From contig DAOOIT010000002.1 in the NCBI GenBank assembly GCA_035384565.1, positions 1-64,000 of the forward strand: a stretch of DNA of 64,000 nucleotides. Direction: 5' to 3'. Below the pieces are notes generated by a model. The model did not search any database, was not told the DNA's origin, and was given only the letters and a program-made list of their open reading frames with translations. A program made the position numbers and the translations under genes. This document shows positions 51,862 to 60,100 of this stretch, one piece after another. The stretch comes from Planctomycetota bacterium. GTDB lineage: Bacteria > Planctomycetota > PUPC01 > DSUN01. How positions within the stretch are numbered: position 1 is the first letter of the stretch; the number at the start of each line of letters is the position of its first letter.

Positions 51862-53213
51862 CGCTTGGCCTCCCTTGGCTTGAAGGCTCGCAGGTTGTCG
51901 CCGCCGTGGGACATTGCCGGGATGGCCCTGATGATGCCGTTGGCGAAGACCTTCCCCTCGGCGACGACGGGCGAGTAGACGTGGAAGCCCTTGGCGCCGC
52001 CCGTGAGCTTGCCGGCGTCGGGGCATTCGCCCCAGGGCCAGGGATGGCGCCTGCTGAGCTCCAGAATCGTGCCGTCGCGGCGGCCGATGAACGACGTGCC
52101 GAAGATGAAGTCCTGCGTCAAGGCCACGTTGTTCTTGATCAGGTGCCCGCCCGTCCAGGCGCGGGTGAACTCCTCGTCCCAGAGGAGCTTCCCGGTCTTG
52201 AGGTCGAAGGCGAGGACGGGGGCGTTGTGTTCGTGATTGTAGATCGTGCAATGGGCGTAGACCACGCCATCGGCGATGGAGGGGGCGAGGCCCTGGAACT
52301 GGGCGATGGAGTAGAGCTTGCGGAACCAACTGCGGTTCCCGCCCCACTCCATCTCCTGCGGCGGCTTGGCCTCGCGGGGCCAGCTCCACAGTTCCTCGCC
52401 CGTCTTCGCATCCAGGGCGTAGAAAGTGATGCCCTTGCCCTGCTCGACGAGGGCCTTGGCGAGGTTCTCGTGGATGAACCACTCGTAGCCGGTGCCGTCG
52501 TCCCAGACCCGCCCGAGTAGCGTGCCGATGCAGACCACGCCGTCGGCGACCGAGGGCGACGAATAGGCGATCTTCCCTTGAGTCTTGTGGCTCCATAGCT
52601 GCTTGCCGGTGGCCTTGTCGAAGGCGAAGAGCATGCCTTCGCGTGCCGCGGCGTAGACGATGCCGCCGGCGACGGCGGGGCTGGACCACACCTGGCTGCC
52701 GCAGTCGGCCTTCCACTTCTCCTCGCCAGTCTTAAGGTCCAAAGCATAGAGGTTGAAGTCGTTTGAGCCGATGAAGACCACGCCGTCCACGATGGCGGGC
52801 GCCGACCATATCTTGTCGCCCGTCTCCTTGCGCCAGACGAGCTTGCCCGATTGCGCGTCAAGGGCGTAGACCGTCTTGTCGTCGCTGCCGAAAACGACGA
52901 TGTTGGAGTTCACGGCGGCGGCGAAGCCGATCTTGCCTTTCGCATCAAAGTGCCAGAGCTCATCGCCTGTGTCGGCATTCAGGCAGAAGAGGCGGCCGCC
53001 CCACGTGCCGATGTAGACCCTGCCGCCGGCCACGACGGGCTGCGCGGTTGAGCGGCCGATCTCCTTGTCCCACGCGATCACCAGATCGGGGCTGATCGGC
53101 TCGTTGGAGAAGCTCGTGTGCGCGGGGTCGTGGGCGTAGCACGGCCATTCGTCCGCCAACGCGGCCCCGAGGCCGAAGGCGCCGGCGATCACGGCCAGAA
53201 GAGCGGTTCTCAC
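51858..53213 (-). CDS. Secreted PQQ-like beta-propeller protein
   Basis: 451 residues with a signal peptide (MRTALLAVIAGAFGLGAALA). From residue 30 it is built of repeated blades such as VYIGTWGGRLFCLNADTGDELW, VVFGSDDKTVYALDAQSGKLVW and VFIGSNDFNLYALDLKTGEEKW, about seven or eight of them. This is the BamB/pyrrolo-quinoline-quinone propeller fold. No quinone-dehydrogenase catalytic residues are seen, so it is probably a binding or scaffolding protein. It is translationally coupled to the unrecognised 733-residue protein and two bases from the DUF4091 gene. Confidence 0.9.
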   Translation of the reverse strand: MRTALLAVIAGAFGLGAALADEWPCYAHDPAHTSFSNEPISPDLVIAWDKEIGRSTAQPVVAGGRVYIGTWGGRLFCLNADTGDELWHFDAKGKIGFAAAVNSNIVVFGSDDKTVYALDAQSGKLVWRKETGDKIWSAPAIVDGVVFIGSNDFNLYALDLKTGEEKWKADCGSQVWSSPAVAGGIVYAAAREGMLFAFDKATGKQLWSHKTQGKIAYSSPSVADGVVCIGTLLGRVWDDGTGYEWFIHENLAKALVEQGKGITFYALDAKTGEELWSWPREAKPPQEMEWGGNRSWFRKLYSIAQFQGLAPSIADGVVYAHCTIYNHEHNAPVLAFDLKTGKLLWDEEFTRAWTGGHLIKNNVALTQDFIFGTSFIGRRDGTILELSRRHPWPWGECPDAGKLTGGAKGFHVYSPVVAEGKVFANGIIRAIPAMSHGGDNLRAFKPREAKR

Positions 53214-53215
53214 GG

Positions 53216-54973
53216 TTACTCCCCCAGTCTGGCGGCTGCCTCAAGGAGCTTGCGGCGGGCCTGGTTGAACTCGGCGGGGTCGAGGGTGTAGTCGGTGAGG
53301 CTGCGGACGACGCTGCGGCAGATGGCATCGGCCTCCTGCGGCCTCTTCGCGGCCAGGAGGCGGAGGAGCTCGTAGTCCTCAATCCCGTCGCGCATCGCCT
53401 CGTAGCGGAGGCTATCGAGCGAGTGGAGCTTGTCCTCGGAGGACGGTGCGCCGCGGAGCTTGGCCACGCCGGGATAGACGAGCGTCGCGTCGCCCGGCGG
53501 GTCGCCGGGGTTCTGAAACGGGTTTCCCCACGAGGGGTTGAAGCCCCAGTGGAGGTAGCCGGTGGTGCCCGTGGCGAAGTTGGCCCAGTGGAGGAGCCGC
53601 GTCTTGATGAGCGGGTAGTCAATCAGGCGGTTCATGTACTTGCCGCGCGGGCGCTCGCAGGTATAGAACCACACCTCGTCGCCGGCGGCCTGGCGCTCCT
53701 GGAAGAACTTCATCTGGCGGTCGAGCTGGTCAAGGAGCGGCGCCCAGATGTCAAGCGCCCCGACGATGTTGGTCGCGCGGATGGCTTCGGCGCGGCGGAG
53801 CTTCGGGGCGTACTTCTTGACGAGCTGCCCCAGCCGCACATAGGCCGCCGCGTTGCTCCCCACCGGCTCGTCGGCCTGGAGCTGGATGTAGCTCTCCACC
53901 CAGCCCTTCTCCTCAAGATGCTTCTGGAAGGCGGGGAGGAACGCAGCAAGATACTTCTCAAAGGCATCCGTCATCACGAACACCCGCTTCCTCGCCTCTT
54001 CCTTCGAGGCTGGGTCCTCGGGCGCGGGGAATTGGCCTTTGGTGCCATCGGGCTTTGTGAGCGGGAGAGGGATGGCATAGAAGTCCTTGGACATCCATTC
54101 GTGGCGGCCTGCGAGCGCGGAGCCCATGACCCACGGCAGGCCCGCCTGGCGGAAGGTCTCGACCATACGGTCGAAGTTAGCGAAGTCAAACGCCACGGCG
54201 CCCTTCTCGTCCTGAACCGCGCGGACGGTCTCGTGAAGCGTCACGTGGCCGACGCTCTGGCGGTGGGCAGCCATGCTCGCGGCGTCGGCCTCGATCAGCT
54301 TCCAGTGCTTCTCCGACCACCACGGGGCCTGGTACATGTGGGTGAGGACGACGGGGTAGTACCAGTTGACCACCTTCAGGCTCATCTGGCGGGGGACGCG
54401 CGCGGCATAGACCCTGACACTGAGCGGCACCTTCTGTTCCACTCCGTCCGCCGCAATGGCCACGTGGCCCTCGTAGGTGCCCGGCGCCGCGTCGTCGGGG
54501 ACCGCCACGGTGAGCCACACCGCGCCGGTTTGCCCGGCCTTGGCGGAAATGGAGCTGTCCTCGAGCAGCGGGTCGGGCAGGTCTACCGGCGCCTTCGCCA
54601 CGAGGACCTGTTCGCCTGTTTCGGCGAGGTGTGGCTCCGTGTTCTTCTTGATGGGCACATAGCCGACGAAGCGGACCCGCGGCATTGCAAGCTCGGCGCC
54701 TGCCGCCGATTTCAGCACTGTCGCCGACGCGGCGAGCCTGGCCACATCGGCCGTTGTGCGGAAGGCGATCTGGCCATTCTCGACCTCGCTGCGGGCGGCC
54801 TCTATGATGACGCTTCTTGGTGGTGCTGCCGGCGGCTCATCCGTGCGAAGCACCTTCACCAGAGGGTCCACGGCCCACACCCGCAGCCCGATCTCGGCAG
54901 CGCGCGCGCCGCCCAAGCCGATCGCAAGGACGCACAGCTCTCCCACGGCGGCAGGCAGCCAAGACCCCTTCAT
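53216..54973 (-). CDS. Secreted DUF4091 / GH123-like protein
   Basis: 585 residues. AAAGGAG lies seven bases before the ATG, and a signal peptide ends near ARA (about 26). A beta-rich N-terminal part (GLRVWAVDPLVKVLRTDEPP onward) precedes a TIM-barrel-like part with VESYIQLQADEPVGSNAAAY and DEVWFYTCERPRGKYMNR. The C-terminal DUF4091 tail has GDATLVYPG and LRYEAMRDGIEDYELLRLL, the family signature. Such proteins are related to GH123 N-acetylgalactosaminidases, with Asp/Glu acid catalysts in the DEP motif. It is the first gene of the minus-strand trio. Confidence 0.88.
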   Translation of the reverse strand: MKGSWLPAAVGELCVLAIGLGGARAAEIGLRVWAVDPLVKVLRTDEPPAAPPRSVIIEAARSEVENGQIAFRTTADVARLAASATVLKSAAGAELAMPRVRFVGYVPIKKNTEPHLAETGEQVLVAKAPVDLPDPLLEDSSISAKAGQTGAVWLTVAVPDDAAPGTYEGHVAIAADGVEQKVPLSVRVYAARVPRQMSLKVVNWYYPVVLTHMYQAPWWSEKHWKLIEADAASMAAHRQSVGHVTLHETVRAVQDEKGAVAFDFANFDRMVETFRQAGLPWVMGSALAGRHEWMSKDFYAIPLPLTKPDGTKGQFPAPEDPASKEEARKRVFVMTDAFEKYLAAFLPAFQKHLEEKGWVESYIQLQADEPVGSNAAAYVRLGQLVKKYAPKLRRAEAIRATNIVGALDIWAPLLDQLDRQMKFFQERQAAGDEVWFYTCERPRGKYMNRLIDYPLIKTRLLHWANFATGTTGYLHWGFNPSWGNPFQNPGDPPGDATLVYPGVAKLRGAPSSEDKLHSLDSLRYEAMRDGIEDYELLRLLAAKRPQEADAICRSVVRSLTDYTLDPAEFNQARRKLLEAAARLGE

Positions 54974-55013
54974 CCAGGCGCTCCTTTCAACACGAGAGCT
55001 CTCCCACAGCCGC

Positions 55014-55042
55014 AGTCTAGGCTGCCTGGCATCCGGAATCAA
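55014..55042 (-). promoter_or_regulatory. Promoter of DUF4091-propeller-unknown operon
   Basis: Minus strand TTGATT, 17 bases, TAGACT (4/6 each). The start codon is about 40 bp downstream. Confidence 0.5.
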
Positions 55043-55074
55043 GCAGCCATAGCCACCTTCCGCCACCGCTCAGG

Positions 55075-55342
55075 GTGCAAGCCGGGTGTGGGCCGGAATT
55101 GTAGGCGGCTGCGGGAGTTCCGAAGGAGCGAAATAGGATAGCCCAGGGCAACGCCCTGGGAACAAGACCGCCCCGCGGCAGCCCTGACAGGGCGGAATCG
55201 AGAGCTTCTATCTCGCCCCTTCAGGGCTGGACTCGTGGATCCCGCTGAACCCAGGGCGTTGCCCTGGGCTATCCCATGCGAGCCCTTCAGGCTCCAGAGA
55301 CAATCACCCTGCCTGCAATTCCGGCCCGCACCCGTGCAAGCC
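55075..55342. mobile_element. MITE-like element with TIRs and 9-bp target duplication
   Basis: GTGCAAGCC occurs at 55075-55083 and again at 55334-55342, bracketing a 250-bp element. The element has 23-bp terminal inverted repeats (55084-55106, 55311-55333; 21/23 paired) and an internal 25-bp perfect inverted repeat (55136-55160, 55250-55274). No transposase frame is present. A 9-bp duplication fits IS4-like or similar DDE transposases acting in trans. A second copy's right end starts this window. Confidence 0.8.
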
Positions 55343-55344
55343 GC

Positions 55345-55373
55345 TTGACTCGCCTCGAGGCGGGGCATATCTT
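55345..55373 (+). promoter_or_regulatory. Promoter of propeller-unknown operon with palindromic spacer
   Basis: TTGACT (5/6), 17 bases, TATCTT (4/6). The spacer begins with CGCCTCGAGGCG, a 12-bp perfect palindrome well placed for a regulator. Only two bases separate it from the MITE target duplication. Confidence 0.55.
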
Positions 55374-55442
55374 CTCCCTGGGGAGCATGCTGGGTGGACC
55401 GCTGCGTGACATGCTGGGGGCCCGTGATCCCGGAGATACGAG

Positions 55443-56837
55443 ATGAAAGAGGCTGCGTGTACGCCCCGCGAAGCGGCGGCCAGCATGGCCGCCTTCGCCG
55501 CAGGGATTGTGGCCGTTGTGGCGGCAGCTTGCCAGGGAGCGGATTGGCCGCAGCTCCAACACGACGCCGCGCGCAGCGGCTACACCAGCGACGGCCCAAA
55601 GCCGCCCTTCCAGCACGCCTGGAACTACGACTTCGCGGCCAAAGAGCACGACAAGATTCACCCGGTCGTGCAGGCCATCATCTACAACGGACGCGTGTTC
55701 GTCCCGTCCAAGACTGGGCGCGTCTACGCTATTGACGCCACGACTGGCGAAAGGGCGTGGAAATGGGAGAAGGCCGGGCCGATCCTCAACTCGGTCGGAT
55801 GCGCCGATGGCCTGGTCATCTTCGGCAGCCTGGACGGCAAGGTCTACGGGCTCAAGGCGGCGGATGGCTCCAAGGCCTGGGACTTCTATGGCGGCATCCG
55901 CGGCTTCTGCACCGCTCCCTGCATCGCCGAGGACAAGGTCTTCATCGGCGCGCGCGACGGCACGTTCTGCTGCCTGGACGTGAAGACGGGCAGGCGGCTT
56001 TGGGCGACCGACACGGGCGGCTACGTGTGGCACACGGCCGCCTGTGCCGACGGCCGCGTGTTCGTCGCCAACGAGGAGATCAGAGTTCTGTGCCTTGACG
56101 CCCGCGACGGCAAGATCCTCTGGAAGTCGAAGCGCCTCTGGGGCTTCACCTTCCGCGACGGCAACGCCTTTGTGGATCAGGGCAAGGTCGTCGTCCGCAC
56201 CTGGAGCGCGATTGACGACACGGACCTCCGGATCGCGAAGGCGAGCATCCAGGAGGCCACCGACGCGGGGCATTATCTCAGGATACCCGACGAGCTTCAG
56301 GACAAGGCGCTGGAGGCCCTCCGCCGCGAGCCCGAGCTGAGGCAGGAGCTCTTCGTCCTGGACGCAAAGACGGGCGAGGAACTCTACATGCCCGTCCACA
56401 GCGGGCGGGTTTCCACCGTGGACGGGCCGGCATTCTCCGTCTGCCGCGACGGGGCGGGCAACTGGTATCTGCCGATTTTCGCCGGCCCGATTGCCGCCCC
56501 CTGGGGCAGCACGATGGCCTTCGCACGCATGGACCCGAAGACTGGGCGCCTCTCCGAGTTGCTCTGGACGCCGAAGTGCAAGCCCGCGAGCAACGACGAG
56601 GCCCACGCGCTCTCCGTCGGCGGCGATATCCTCTACGTCTCCGAGCAGGAGGAGGGCGAGGCGGGCATCTTCTGCGCCTTCGACCTCACCAGGCCTTTGA
56701 AGCTTGACATCCCGACCCCACAGATGGGCTCGGACATGGAGTACAACGCCCAGCCTCTTGCCAATCCCATCGCCATCGCGGGGAAGCGCTTCTATCGCAT
56801 CACCAACCATACCCTTCGCTGCTGGGTGGGGGATTGA
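55443..56837 (+). CDS. Secreted PQQ-like beta-propeller protein, second copy type
   Basis: 464 residues. A signal peptide ends near ACQG (about 30). Blades such as VFVPSKTGRVYAIDATTGERAW, VIFGSLDGKVYGLKAADGSKAW and VFIGARDGTFCCLDVKTGRRLW repeat through residue 230. Later blades are more irregular and interrupted by a helical insert (RIAKASIQEATDAGHYLRI). The family is as for the minus-strand propeller, but the sequences are only distantly similar. It is three bases from the next gene, which belongs to the same unrecognised family as the partner of the other propeller. Confidence 0.88.
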   Translation: MKEAACTPREAAASMAAFAAGIVAVVAAACQGADWPQLQHDAARSGYTSDGPKPPFQHAWNYDFAAKEHDKIHPVVQAIIYNGRVFVPSKTGRVYAIDATTGERAWKWEKAGPILNSVGCADGLVIFGSLDGKVYGLKAADGSKAWDFYGGIRGFCTAPCIAEDKVFIGARDGTFCCLDVKTGRRLWATDTGGYVWHTAACADGRVFVANEEIRVLCLDARDGKILWKSKRLWGFTFRDGNAFVDQGKVVVRTWSAIDDTDLRIAKASIQEATDAGHYLRIPDELQDKALEALRREPELRQELFVLDAKTGEELYMPVHSGRVSTVDGPAFSVCRDGAGNWYLPIFAGPIAAPWGSTMAFARMDPKTGRLSELLWTPKCKPASNDEAHALSVGGDILYVSEQEEGEAGIFCAFDLTRPLKLDIPTPQMGSDMEYNAQPLANPIAIAGKRFYRITNHTLRCWVGD

Positions 56838-56840
56838 GAA

Positions 56841-59378
56841 ATGGCCGCGAGACGCACGCTCCCGCTCCTCCTGGCCTCGCTTCTCTCGAGTCCTGCCGCG
56901 CTCCCCGCGGGAGAGGATGAGTATGTGGGGCTGCACTTCACGAAGCAGCCCGACGGCAGCGTGATCGCCGGCGGTCTCGGCTGGCGAGCGGCGACCGAGA
57001 AGGACGGCATCCGCCTCGGCCGCCGCGCACACATCTGCTTTGAGGAGGGCGGCTACGGGCTGGAGGGCTGGTGCACCTACGCCGGTTCGGATTGGGCCGA
57101 CATCGGCCTCGTGCGGCCCGGCCCTGCGGCGCTCACGCCCGAGGACTCCGAGTCCTCCTGGGCCACCGTGCAGAGCTCGTTTGCCTACCAGGAGGGTGGC
57201 AAGGCTCAGACTTTCAGAGTATACGTCACGCGTCTCTCGCCTGCCGTGGTCTTCGAGCTGACGGGGAAAGAGCTGCGGCTCTTCGAGGGCGCGAAGGTCT
57301 CCAAGTTCGCCCGTGGCGATGCGAGCTGGGTGCCGCCTGAGCAGCGCCTGTCCGTCCCGCCGCCGGTGCCGAAGCACTTCGCCACCGAGGGCGCGGCGAC
57401 ATCCCGCGAGGAGATCGGCAACCTGGCGGTCAAGAGCTGGCTCCTGGCGTGGTACGGGGTTGACTCGCGGATTCGCGCGGAGGCCGACATCGGCCATCGC
57501 ACCATCGCCGTGGACTGCCCCGTGCTTCTCGTCTTCAGCGCGCCGCCGGCCACGCTCGCCGCCGGGCCGGACGGCCTGGCCGTCGCGTTCGCAAGCGAGG
57601 GGGTTAAACGTGTCGCAGTCCTGCCGCTTCTCGGCGAGCGCTTGCCGAAGGCCGTCCCTGGCGAGAAGCCGAAACCCTATCCGGCTCATGTCGGTGCCTT
57701 CCGGGCGAATCACGAGTTCCAATTCGCCGATCTCCCGCCAACCGAGACATGGAAAGATGGGCTACCCAAGGAGGTCGCCGCGCAGTGCGCCTGGTGGGCC
57801 GAGCACCTGAGGGAAGTGCCGGTTAGTGTGACTGAGACACACGCCTACCACGCCGCCGCCGACACGCTCACCGTAACGGGCAAGGTGGAGTTCCTGCGGC
57901 TCGCCGATGGCGGCAAGCGCTTCGCCCCGCTCCCGCCAATGCTTGCGGTGGCAGCAAGGAAGAAGTTCTCGCCGCTAAGCCTCCGGGGAGAACCCAGCAG
58001 CTCCGGCTTCATGACCAAGTGGGGGCCGTACGTGGGAATGGAAGGTGGCGACGGCTACGCCTACTCTGTGAAGGGACTAGGCCGTTACGCCTTTGAGGTT
58101 CGCTCGACCGGAGAAGGCAAGGAGCCCGAAGAAGTGCGCCGGGCCTTCGACCGCGAGGTCGCCAAGGTCATCGAGGCCGGCATCATGGCCCCCTGGTTCC
58201 CCATCCTGGCGGTCGGCGGCTTCGGCGGACGCGCCAGCCGCGCCCACAACGAGGGCCATCGCCTCCTCTGGGGCATCCCTGGCGAGAACCTGTACTTCAT
58301 CGGCCAATGCCTCGACCTCGCCACCCCCGAGCACCGCGCCAAGCTCACAGAGCTGGCCCGAGCCTGGGAAGCCAAGTACCCCTCCGAGAAGGTCGCCCAC
58401 ATGCCCGCCACTGCCGACGCCCAGCGCGAGCACTACCTGCCCACCATCCACAAGGTCCGCCCGTGGCCGCAGCGGGAGTTGAACTTCCACTTGCTCAACA
58501 ACGTCCTCCCCTGCGAAGCCGAGTACTATCTGGCCGACTACTGCCGCTACGCGGGCGAGAAGCCCGCCGCCCTTCCGCGCATCCTGGAGCCCTACCTCGC
58601 CCGCTCGGACTGGGCGTCCCTCGGCCTCCTGCGTGGGGCCAAGACCCTGTTCAAGAACGACAAGGGCCGCGACACCTTCGACCGCGACTACGGCAAGGGC
58701 GGCGTGGACGACGCCAACCGCCTCTTCGCCGGCCTGGTCGGACGGGTTCGCCTGGCGCGTATGCTCGGCAACCAGGCCGAAGTGGAACGCGCAATGTACC
58801 ATCTCGCCCGCACAGCCATCCTGCGCTTCGCCATCGAGCAGTGGAAATACATCCTCCACGAGGACAAGTTCCTCGCCCTGCGCCCCGCCGACGCGCCGCC
58901 CCGCAGCTTCTTCGGCACCGGCCTCCACACTTTCGGGCGCAAGACCCCCGACGACGACCCGCTCGTCGTCGCCGAGATGGACGAGTTCCTCCTCACCATG
59001 CGCGAGTGCTACGTCCACGTCCACTGGCACCCCCACCGGCTCATCGCCTACCTCCACATGGTCCCGGAACTTGGCCGCTTCCTTCAAGACCACCTCAAGG
59101 CCGAAGTCGGCCACTACGTCCGCATCCTCGAGGAGAGCAACCCCGAGTGGTACACGCCCTACGCCGACTGCACGCTGTCGTTCGAAACCTACAGCCTTCA
59201 TCCGGCCGACTCCTACCAGGCCTTCCTCGCGCGGGCCTGGGTGACAGGCGACCCGCCTGAGCGGCTCTGGCGCTACGCCGACCTCCCCTGGATTGGCCGC
59301 GGCGACTGGTTCTACATCCACAAGCTCGCGGAGACGATCAGGGCATACAGAGGCGAGCGATGGGAGGCGTTGAAATGA
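56841..59378 (+). CDS. Secreted protein of unrecognised family (type B, 845 residues)
   Basis: A signal peptide (about 1-25) is followed by a beta-rich region and a helical toroid-like half. Shared segments with the 733-residue protein include RLSPAVVFELTGKELRLFEG, GLPKEVAAQCAWWAEHLREV, FAPLPPMLAVAARKKFS and the helical ENLYFIGQCLDLATPEHRAK. A family-specific segment is ADYCRYAGEKPAALPRILEPY. The shorter homologue lacks about 110 residues spread over loops. Conserved Glu, Asp and aromatic residues in the helical half could form an active site. It is probably a glycan-processing enzyme, but no known family fits. Confidence 0.75.
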   Translation: MAARRTLPLLLASLLSSPAALPAGEDEYVGLHFTKQPDGSVIAGGLGWRAATEKDGIRLGRRAHICFEEGGYGLEGWCTYAGSDWADIGLVRPGPAALTPEDSESSWATVQSSFAYQEGGKAQTFRVYVTRLSPAVVFELTGKELRLFEGAKVSKFARGDASWVPPEQRLSVPPPVPKHFATEGAATSREEIGNLAVKSWLLAWYGVDSRIRAEADIGHRTIAVDCPVLLVFSAPPATLAAGPDGLAVAFASEGVKRVAVLPLLGERLPKAVPGEKPKPYPAHVGAFRANHEFQFADLPPTETWKDGLPKEVAAQCAWWAEHLREVPVSVTETHAYHAAADTLTVTGKVEFLRLADGGKRFAPLPPMLAVAARKKFSPLSLRGEPSSSGFMTKWGPYVGMEGGDGYAYSVKGLGRYAFEVRSTGEGKEPEEVRRAFDREVAKVIEAGIMAPWFPILAVGGFGGRASRAHNEGHRLLWGIPGENLYFIGQCLDLATPEHRAKLTELARAWEAKYPSEKVAHMPATADAQREHYLPTIHKVRPWPQRELNFHLLNNVLPCEAEYYLADYCRYAGEKPAALPRILEPYLARSDWASLGLLRGAKTLFKNDKGRDTFDRDYGKGGVDDANRLFAGLVGRVRLARMLGNQAEVERAMYHLARTAILRFAIEQWKYILHEDKFLALRPADAPPRSFFGTGLHTFGRKTPDDDPLVVAEMDEFLLTMRECYVHVHWHPHRLIAYLHMVPELGRFLQDHLKAEVGHYVRILEESNPEWYTPYADCTLSFETYSLHPADSYQAFLARAWVTGDPPERLWRYADLPWIGRGDWFYIHKLAETIRAYRGERWEALK

Positions 59379-59519
59379 GGCTCCTCAGGGTCTGGCGATC
59401 CTGACGCGGCCGCTGCCGGGGAGGGTCGGAAGGGGGCTCCGGCACCCGCGAGGGCCATCGCATAACCCTCTATGTCCCATCGCCTTACGCTCCTCATGCA
59501 GCCCCCATGGCATGCCGGC

Positions 59520-59625
59520 TCATCCCGCAGATGAGCGAGCATGGCCGGAGCCGCGAGAATCGCCCATTCTCGCCCATCTGCCCATGCTGTATCACTTTCC
59601 TCCTCACAGGGTTGATACAGCATGG
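59520..59625. repeat. Two-hairpin dispersed module, copy 2
   Basis: Pairs with 111-215. The 13-bp stem (59582-59594, 59613-59625) and the GCGAGAAT stem are both intact. The few substitutions fall in loops and spacers. Confidence 0.75.
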
Positions 59626-59765
59626 ACACGCTGCTCCCGCCCAGGCACTCGGGTGCGCCCTCCCAAGGAACTGCCAGGGCCGCGGCCCCCTCAACGGTTC
59701 AGGCGCCCGATGGCCAAGGTGCAGCGGGCCGCACAGCGGCAGACCGAGCGCGTGCAACGGGGCGT

Positions 59766-59795
59766 TTGACAACGGCGGCGCGGAACTGGTATCCT
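59766..59795 (+). promoter_or_regulatory. Promoter of tRNA-Leu
   Basis: Perfect TTGACA, 18 bases, TATCCT (4/6). It lies 66 bp before the mature tRNA. Confidence 0.55.
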
Positions 59796-59860
59796 GCAAG
59801 GCACCTGGGGCGGCTTGCCCCGACGCAGCAGGAACCGGCCACGAAGGAACCGCAAGCCAG

Positions 59861-59946
59861 GCCGGAGTGGCGGAATGGCAGACGCGCTGGATTCAAAATC
59901 CAGTGGCCGCAAGGTCGTGAGGGTTCGACTCCCTCCTCCGGCACCA
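59861..59946 (+). tRNA. trnL: tRNA-Leu (CAA anticodon)
   Basis: 86 nt including a genome-encoded CCA. The acceptor stem is GCCGGAG/CTCCGGC. The anticodon stem CTGGA/TCCAG closes the loop TTCAAAA, giving anticodon CAA. A long class II variable arm and the T arm GAGGG-TTCGACT-CCCTC confirm a leucine tRNA reading UUG. Confidence 0.95.
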
Positions 59947-60100
59947 ACGACGCAGCACGCGGCAGGGCAAGGAGCCATGTCATCCTGCCCTGGCCCTCTC
60001 CCATCTCACCTCTGGTGTCTCGCTCCACAGCCCGCTTTGCCATGATCCGTCTCCAGGCAATGCCGTGCGACCCGGAACGACCCCAGCAGGAGGAGCGCCG

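Larger units (their letters stand above)
54974..55442. other. Divergent promoter region with MITE insertion
   Basis: Both flanking operons have a recognisable promoter at the edges of this region and the 250-bp element lies between them. No gene is seen. Confidence 0.8.
59379..60100. other. Intergenic region with repeat and tRNA-Leu
   Basis: Contains the two-hairpin module copy 2, the tRNA promoter and the tRNA. The 150 bp after the tRNA show only the ribosome site of the next gene. Confidence 0.8.

Noticed and set aside
55136..55274. Internal inverted repeat as a Rho-independent terminator
   Set aside because: The arms are 90 bp apart and lie within a bounded element with its own TIRs and target duplication.
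59699..60043. Minus-strand open frame with EEGVEPSRPCGHWILNPARL
   Set aside because: It is the antisense translation of the tRNA-Leu gene, a well-known spurious protein.
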